The notes beneath the pieces were generated by a model. It made no database searches, was not told the DNA's origin, and was given only the letters and a program-made list of their open reading frames with translations. Of a DNA stretch of 58,027 nucleotides, positions 53,793 through 58,027 are shown piece after piece. How positions within the stretch are numbered: the stretch's first letter is position 1; every line of letters starts with the position of its first letter. The position numbers and the translations under genes are program-made. The DNA comes from Streptococcus acidominimus (lineage in GTDB: Bacteria; Bacillota; Bacilli; Lactobacillales; Streptococcaceae): assembly GCF_001921825.1 (NCBI RefSeq), contig NZ_MSJL01000011.1:1-58027 (forward strand). Direction: 5' to 3'.

Positions 53793-55160
53793 TTAGGAAA
53801 TAGCTTCCAATGCCCCAACAAGTTGATCAAGGTGCATGGAATTGCTTCCTTTGAGTAAAATCTGGTCTTGCGGCTTGACACTAGCTGTGACACGCGCAAC
53901 AAGTGCTTCAAATTGATCTTCCCTCTCATTTTTTCTAAAGAAGTAGACCTTGCCCGGCGGGAACAACTGGCTAGCCATTTGTGCTAGACCTTCAATATCT
54001 TGTCCGTAGAAGAATAGCATGTCCAAGCAATCAGGTGAGAGACTGCTCATCATTTCCTGATGGAGTTGAACAGATTGCTGACCCAGTTCTTTCATATCTG
54101 CCAAAACAGCTAATTTCCTACCATTTTGATTGGCTGGAATACTGGAAAAGGTTTCTAAAATCAAGCGCATGGCTGTCGGATTTGCATTGTAGACATCACT
54201 TAAAATATCCGCCCCATTTCCTGCCTTTTTCCATTCTGTTCGGTTGCGGGTCAACTCTAAATGTGCCAGAGCATGTCTAATCGCCGTGTCTGAAACGCCC
54301 AAACATTTCCCCACATAACTCGCTAACATGGCATTGGTCGCATTGTACTTGCCTGTAACAGGCAGGTAGATGTCCCCCTCCATAAAATTGACCTGAAAGG
54401 TTAAGCTATCCTTGCTTTCGACCAAACTCGTCACTTGCAAATCGCCCTCCTCACCAAAGCTCACCAACTGTTGCTGACTTGGTAGATGGGCTGCTACAAG
54501 TGGATCTTCGGGCACCAATAGGGTCGCACCCGCAGGCATACCATCTGCTATTTGTAGTTTTCCTTGAGCAATCTGCTCTCGCGAACCAAAAAATTCCAGA
54601 TGTGCCTCACCAAATAAGGTGATCACAGCTAGACTAGGTTTTGCAATTTCTGATAGGAGATGAATATCCCCCAAGTGATCCTGCCCCATTTCAAGGACTA
54701 ATTTTTCAGTGTCGTCTGGCATGTGGAGAGCTGTGTAGGGGAGTCCAATTTCATTGTTGTAATTCCCTTGGGTCTTGTAGGTCCTAAAGGTCGTAGCCAG
54801 AATATCGTGGATCATATCCTTAGTCGTCGTCTTGCCATTTGAACCTGTTACAGCAATGACTTCAACCTTCATTTTCTCCAAGTAATAGGTCGCTAATGCC
54901 TGAAAGGCATGCAGGCAATCATCAACTAGGATGTGGGGTACAGCTACTTCTTTCTCCGACAGGGTAATCACACAGCCCTTTTCAAAAGCCACCGGGATAA
55001 AGTCATGCCCATCCCTAGCCCCCTTTAGCGGAATAAAGAGATCTCCCTCTACTATCAAGCGACTATCAAACTCAACCTTTTGGAGAGCTTGATTCTCATA
55101 GACGGTTACGTCGTTTTTCGCTCCAACAACTTGAGCGACTTCATATACTGTTAATTTCAT
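53793..55160 (-). CDS. murF: UDP-MurNAc-tripeptide D-Ala-D-Ala ligase
   Basis: 455 residues. ATP loop TGSNGKTTTKDM (about 106-117), Mur ligase central domain with NYNNEIGLPYTALHM (about 133-147), and C-terminal DVYNANPTAM followed by KELGQQSVQLH. It adds D-Ala-D-Ala to the UDP-MurNAc tripeptide made by MurE, finishing the cytoplasmic precursor. GGGAGAC is before the ATG. It works directly with Ddl, encoded upstream. Confidence 0.95.
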   Translation of the reverse strand: MKLTVYEVAQVVGAKNDVTVYENQALQKVEFDSRLIVEGDLFIPLKGARDGHDFIPVAFEKGCVITLSEKEVAVPHILVDDCLHAFQALATYYLEKMKVEVIAVTGSNGKTTTKDMIHDILATTFRTYKTQGNYNNEIGLPYTALHMPDDTEKLVLEMGQDHLGDIHLLSEIAKPSLAVITLFGEAHLEFFGSREQIAQGKLQIADGMPAGATLLVPEDPLVAAHLPSQQQLVSFGEEGDLQVTSLVESKDSLTFQVNFMEGDIYLPVTGKYNATNAMLASYVGKCLGVSDTAIRHALAHLELTRNRTEWKKAGNGADILSDVYNANPTAMRLILETFSSIPANQNGRKLAVLADMKELGQQSVQLHQEMMSSLSPDCLDMLFFYGQDIEGLAQMASQLFPPGKVYFFRKNEREDQFEALVARVTASVKPQDQILLKGSNSMHLDQLVGALEAIS

Positions 55161-55340
55161 TAGTGTCTCCCAGAGTGCTCTTTTCTATCATAGGTATTTT
55201 CACTCTTTTTGAGCTTGTCTTAGATCAAAAAAGACTGTCTCAATAGAATAATGATGGTTCCCGACACCTGCTTTAACAACGGTAGCCACAGCTCAATGCT
55301 GCCAATCAAAACCACCTGTTCTTACTCATCAATAAGAATA

Positions 55341-55370
55341 TAATAAAAAGAGCACATGCTCTTTTTATTA
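55341..55370. terminator. Terminator between ddl and murF
   Basis: TAATAAAAAGAGCA / TGCTCTTTTTATTA, a perfect 14-bp stem with a 2-nt loop, lies 75 bp after ddl. murF therefore probably has its own promoter; 55161-55340 is otherwise non-coding. Confidence 0.85.
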
Positions 55371-55444
55371 TATCATATTTTTGCCAAAGCATCTGATTAA
55401 AGCTGGAATCAGCTCTTGAAATAGATACACTAACAGGTAAAGCC

Positions 55445-56491
55445 CTAAATCAAATGTTGCTCGCGCTTATCAAAGGATTCCTTGGCTAGGGCTACTAGCT
55501 CTTCAATCAGATCAGGATAGGCAAGACCCATATTGTCCCACAAGAGAGGATACATTGACCATTGGGTAAAGCCTGGCATGGTATTTAACTCATTGAGGAA
55601 GATTTCCCCTGCTTCTGTCAAAAAGAAATCACAACGCGACAGACCGCAACCACCAATCACTCGAAAGGCTGTTGCTGCATAGTTTCGCATCTGTTCCGCC
55701 ACGTCAGTTGAGACATCAGCTGGAATCGCCATGCTAATCTTATTATCGATATACTTTGCGTCATAATCGTAGAAAGCAACATCCTTAACCACTTCACCGG
55801 GCAGGGTTGTCTGAATATCTGCATTCCCTAGCAGCCCAACTTCGATTTCACGGGCATTTACTCCCTGTTCTACCAAGAGACGGCTATCGTAACGAAAGGC
55901 TAGCTCAAGGGCCGCACGCAGGTCAGCTTGATTGTCTGCCTTTGAAATGCCGACACTCGAGCCCATATTAGCCGGCTTGATAAAGACGGGATAGGTTAAA
56001 TGGGCTTCAATCGTACGGATTTTTTCCTCCAGATCTTCACCCTCAATCACCGTTTCAAATGCTACTTGGGGAATCCCCTCGGATGTCAATACCTGCTTGG
56101 TTGTAATCTTATCCATAGCCACGCTCGAAGCAAGGACATTAGTCCCCACATAAGGTAGGCGCAATACTTCTAGAAATCCTTGGATAGAGCCGTCTTCACC
56201 CATTGGACCATGAAGCACGGGAAAGACTACGGCATTTTCCTCATAAATATCGCTTGGACGAATCTTCTGACTTGGAATAATGGTGCTGTTGGTCATTAAC
56301 TTTTCATCGGTAGAGGGTGTCCTATCAAATTCCTGTGTCTTGATAAAGTCACCGTCTTTGGTAATGAAATAGGTTTTTACAAAAAATTGATTATAGTTAA
56401 TAGCCCGCATAACACTTTCAGCAGACAGAACCGACACTTCACGCTCCGCAGAGCGTCCGCCATATAGGAGAATAATGGTTTCTTTTGACAT
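55445..56491 (-). CDS. ddl: D-alanine-D-alanine ligase
   Basis: 348 residues, ATP-grasp. [20 protein letters not shown] (about 8-27) and [18 protein letters not shown] (about 91-108) identify Ddl. The ATP site reads [17 protein letters not shown] (about 168-184), and the C-terminal metal site is [12 protein letters not shown] (about 301-312). A tyrosine follows LRLPYVG (about 114), as in VanA-sensitive enzymes. It supplies the dipeptide used by MurF. AGGGA is before the ATG. Confidence 0.95.
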   Translation of the reverse strand: MSKETIILLYGGRSAEREVSVLSAESVMRAINYNQFFVKTYFITKDGDFIKTQEFDRTPSTDEKLMTNSTIIPSQKIRPSDIYEENAVVFPVLHGPMGEDGSIQGFLEVLRLPYVGTNVLASSVAMDKITTKQVLTSEGIPQVAFETVIEGEDLEEKIRTIEAHLTYPVFIKPANMGSSVGISKADNQADLRAALELAFRYDSRLLVEQGVNAREIEVGLLGNADIQTTLPGEVVKDVAFYDYDAKYIDNKISMAIPADVSTDVAEQMRNYAATAFRVIGGCGLSRCDFFLTEAGEIFLNELNTMPGFTQWSMYPLLWDNMGLAYPDLIEELVALAKESFDKREQHLI

Positions 56492-56544
56492 GGATTTTCC
56501 CTAACTTTCTATACTAATCTTCTCGTAGCACCTCTTGTCCGAGG

Positions 56545-57141
56545 CTATAACTCGGTCCGATTTTCAATAGCCCGAAGGAGGGTTACTTCGTCGGCGTATT
56601 CAATATCAGAACCAACTGCAAGTCCCCGCGCTAAGCGCGTCACCTTGATTCCTGCAGGTTTTAAAACTCTTGAAATATACATGGATGTCGCTTCCCCATC
56701 TGCCGTCGCATTGGTAGCAATGATGACTTCTGTCACCTCATTTTCCATCAAACGCGTCAGCAAACTTTTGAGGTTAATATCATCAGGCCCAACCCCATTC
56801 ATGGGAGAAATCAGACCGTGGAGGACATGGTATAAGCCGTGGTATTCCTGAATATTTTCCATGGCTGATACATCCCTGCTATCTTCTACGACTAAAATCG
56901 TTGACAGATCTCGCGTCTGATCTTGACAGATGGCACAGGATTCCTCTTCAGCCAGATTGCCACAAATCTGGCAATAGGCCAAATCACGCTTGGCTGCTAG
57001 AAGATTTTTCGCAAATTCATTGACCACATCTTCTTCCATACCAATGGTATAAAAAGCCAGACGGGTCGCCGTTTTGATACCAATTCCAGGGAGTTTTGAA
57101 TAACTCTCAATCAATTTCGCAATAGGTGTAGGATATAACAA
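56545..57141 (-). CDS. recR: Recombination protein RecR
   Basis: 198 residues from a TTG at 57141 reading [20 protein letters not shown], the family start with TTG in place of ATG. A helix-hairpin-helix is followed by the C4 zinc finger ([16 protein letters not shown], about 57-72) and a Toprim domain ([14 protein letters not shown]). It works with RecO and RecF in recombinational repair. The pbp2b gene that usually precedes recR in streptococci is absent; a repeat and an IS follow instead. Confidence 0.93.
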   Translation of the reverse strand: MLYPTPIAKLIESYSKLPGIGIKTATRLAFYTIGMEEDVVNEFAKNLLAAKRDLAYCQICGNLAEEESCAICQDQTRDLSTILVVEDSRDVSAMENIQEYHGLYHVLHGLISPMNGVGPDDINLKSLLTRLMENEVTEVIIATNATADGEATSMYISRVLKPAGIKVTRLARGLAVGSDIEYADEVTLLRAIENRTEL

Positions 57142-57393
57142 TTCTGCTTTCTATCTTTCTGTAAAATTCTATAAACATTGATTTAATGGCTTTTGGGAGG
57201 TCTGCTTTTGCATATCTTCTATAATTTTATAGAATCACTGTCCCCCTTTTTTAATAAAAATCCTATCAATGCGTTCGCTTATTTAATATGTATCAGTATA
57301 CCATAAAATAAGGAAAAAGGCAGTTCTTTTATTTCAAATCAAGGACACTAAAGATCCTTATTCCTACCTAGCAATTCGCAATTTTGGCTAATG
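57142..57393. other. Non-coding gap upstream of recR
   Basis: AT-rich sequence with no credible ORF. ATTCTATAAACATTG and TCTATAATTTTATAGAATC near 57170-57232 form a weak palindromic block. No strong promoter for recR was identified by eye. Confidence 0.4.
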
Positions 57394-57693
57394 ATACTCT
57401 ATAAAAATCAAAATCTGGAACTGGCTAAAGCTAAAACAGTTATGCCCAAAGGTAGCCACACTTGACACGAGTTCAACTCGTTCTATCTCCTACCTTCAAC
57501 AGTCTATTCCTAGACTGGGTGACACAAGTTGCACTCGTTCTATCTCCTCCCTCCAACAATCTCTCCCCAGATTGTTGGAGCAGGTAGAACTCTGTTCTTT
57601 CTTGTTTTAAGGGAACAGGCTAAAAACCTCCACTGGAGCTTTTTACTCAGCAAGGCGAGTTAACGACATCAGATGTTGATTTTTGACAAGTAT
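57394..57693 (+). repeat. BOX-like element A-B-B-C, 300 bp
   Basis: ATACTCTATAAAAATCAAAA opens it and TGATTTTTGACAAGTAT closes it. Module 1: ACGAGTTCAACTCGT, linker TCTATCTCCTACCT, stem CAACAGTCTATTCCTAGACTG. Module 2: linker TCTATCTCCTCCCT, stem CTCCAACAATCT / AGATTGTTGGAG, a 12-bp perfect variant in which a G-C pair has become A-T. Box C as at 38052 and 49608. Confidence 0.78.
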
Positions 57694-57738
57694 GAGCGCT
57701 TCAACTATTTTTGCTCAACTAGGAGTTCTGCCGACAAA

Positions 57739-57767
57739 AAACAACCAGCCTTAACGGCTGGTTGTTT
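57739..57767. terminator. Terminator-like hairpin flanking the IS
   Basis: AAACAACCAGCC / GGCTGGTTGTTT, a perfect 12-bp stem with a 5-nt loop, with A and T runs on both sides. It lies 18 bp before the IS inverted repeat and may mark the end of the gene that stood here before the IS. Confidence 0.75.
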
Positions 57768-57784
57768 CGGAGATTATGAAGAGG

Positions 57785-58027
57785 ACCTCTAAAAACTTCC
57801 TAAATTTCCCCAAAATGAGATAATAGAATAAAAAGTAATGAGGAGAGCTGTCATGCATTTATTCACAGACGATGAAAAAATCTTGTCAAAACTATCAGAG
57901 AAAGGCAATCCCTTAGAACGTTTGGATGCCGTTATGGATTGGAATATCTTTCTTCCTTTGTTGTCAGAGTTATTCAGTCGTAAAGATAAAGTCATCAGTC
58001 GTGGCGGTCGTCCTCACCTAGACTATC
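57785..58027 (+). mobile_element. Left end of the IS with IS5-type transposase start, partial
   Basis: The inverted repeat ACCTCTAAAAACTT (57785-57798) is followed by the ATG at 57853 with GAGGAG. The first 58 codons read MHLFTDDEKILSKLSEK, then LERLDAVMDWNIFLPLL and GGRPHLDY, which is the N-terminal DUF772-type region of IS5-family transposases. The gene is cut by the window end. It is the same IS type as at 1-122. Confidence 0.8.

Noticed and set aside
1..58027. Composite transposon bounded by the two IS ends
   Set aside because: The interior is ordinary core chromosome (smc, murE, clpP and others), so an assembly break at a shared IS is a better explanation.

Overview
The window is chromosomal DNA of a low-GC Gram-positive coccus, almost certainly Streptococcus. 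The genes recognisable by sequence (rnc-smc-Cof-Cof-ftsY, livKHMGF, clpP/upp, holA-sodA, comEA-comEC with a ComX box, a lysine-type murE, recR-ddl-murF, cshA, prfC) and the many small hairpin repeats fit that genus. Streptococcus suis or a close relative is my best guess, but this is inference. No rRNA, tRNA, prophage or CRISPR array was seen.

Both ends lie in what looks like the same insertion sequence. Bases 1-122 are the right end of an IS, and from 57785 the left end and first 58 codons of an IS5-type transposase appear. The window therefore looks like one assembly contig cut at a repeated IS. Layout: 1-1300, a decayed duplicated DUF1310 cassette, one copy cut by the IS; 1328-4780, a small protein, a two-part DUF318/DUF1980 permease and zwf; 5042-13310, an AlkD-like gene and the ftsY/HAD/HAD/smc/rnc cluster on the minus strand; 13963-18898, the branched-chain amino-acid ABC transporter; 18993-22334, ylbG-like, clpP, upp and chorismate mutase; 22704-26446, a sulfur amino-acid operon ending in an SLC13-type carrier; 26560-30970, a 2.4 kb repeat island and murE; 30971-37874, rsuA-type synthase, nagB, a 57-aa membrane protein plus queA, an aminotransferase, sodA and holA; 38325-45924, an orphan AMP-forming ligase, comEC/comEA, plsC, a tRNA methyltransferase and a GIY-YIG protein; 46139-49316, GNAT, an SdpR/SdpI-like pair and cshA; 50088-57141, a membrane-anchored unknown, a bPH protein, prfC, a YwaF-like protein, murF, ddl and recR.

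Regulatory signals that can be read directly include a CodY-type box inside the livK promoter, a CtsR box on the clpP promoter, two NagR-type operators on a perfect nagB promoter, a 20-bp palindrome at the sdpR-like promoter, a ComX box before comEA, and a MET-box-like site upstream of the cystathionine operon. Three genes (murE, the rsuA-type gene, the tRNA methyltransferase gene) have a -10 hexamer exactly 6 nt before the ATG and look leaderless.

The most unusual content is intergenic. More than forty copies of a two-hairpin module (hairpin 1, a linker close to CTATTTCCAACCT, hairpin 2) occur in several element types: BOX-like A-Bn-C elements, RUP-like TATAG-ended elements, a 15-copy 58-nt array, a 5-copy 57-nt array, and the repeats that form the livF terminator. 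The linker stays constant while both stems change with matching changes on the partner strand. A cassette family also begins exactly at the stop codon of four genes. A further point is a probable one-base contraction in an A run at the 3' end of cshA, which hides the conserved C-terminus in another frame.
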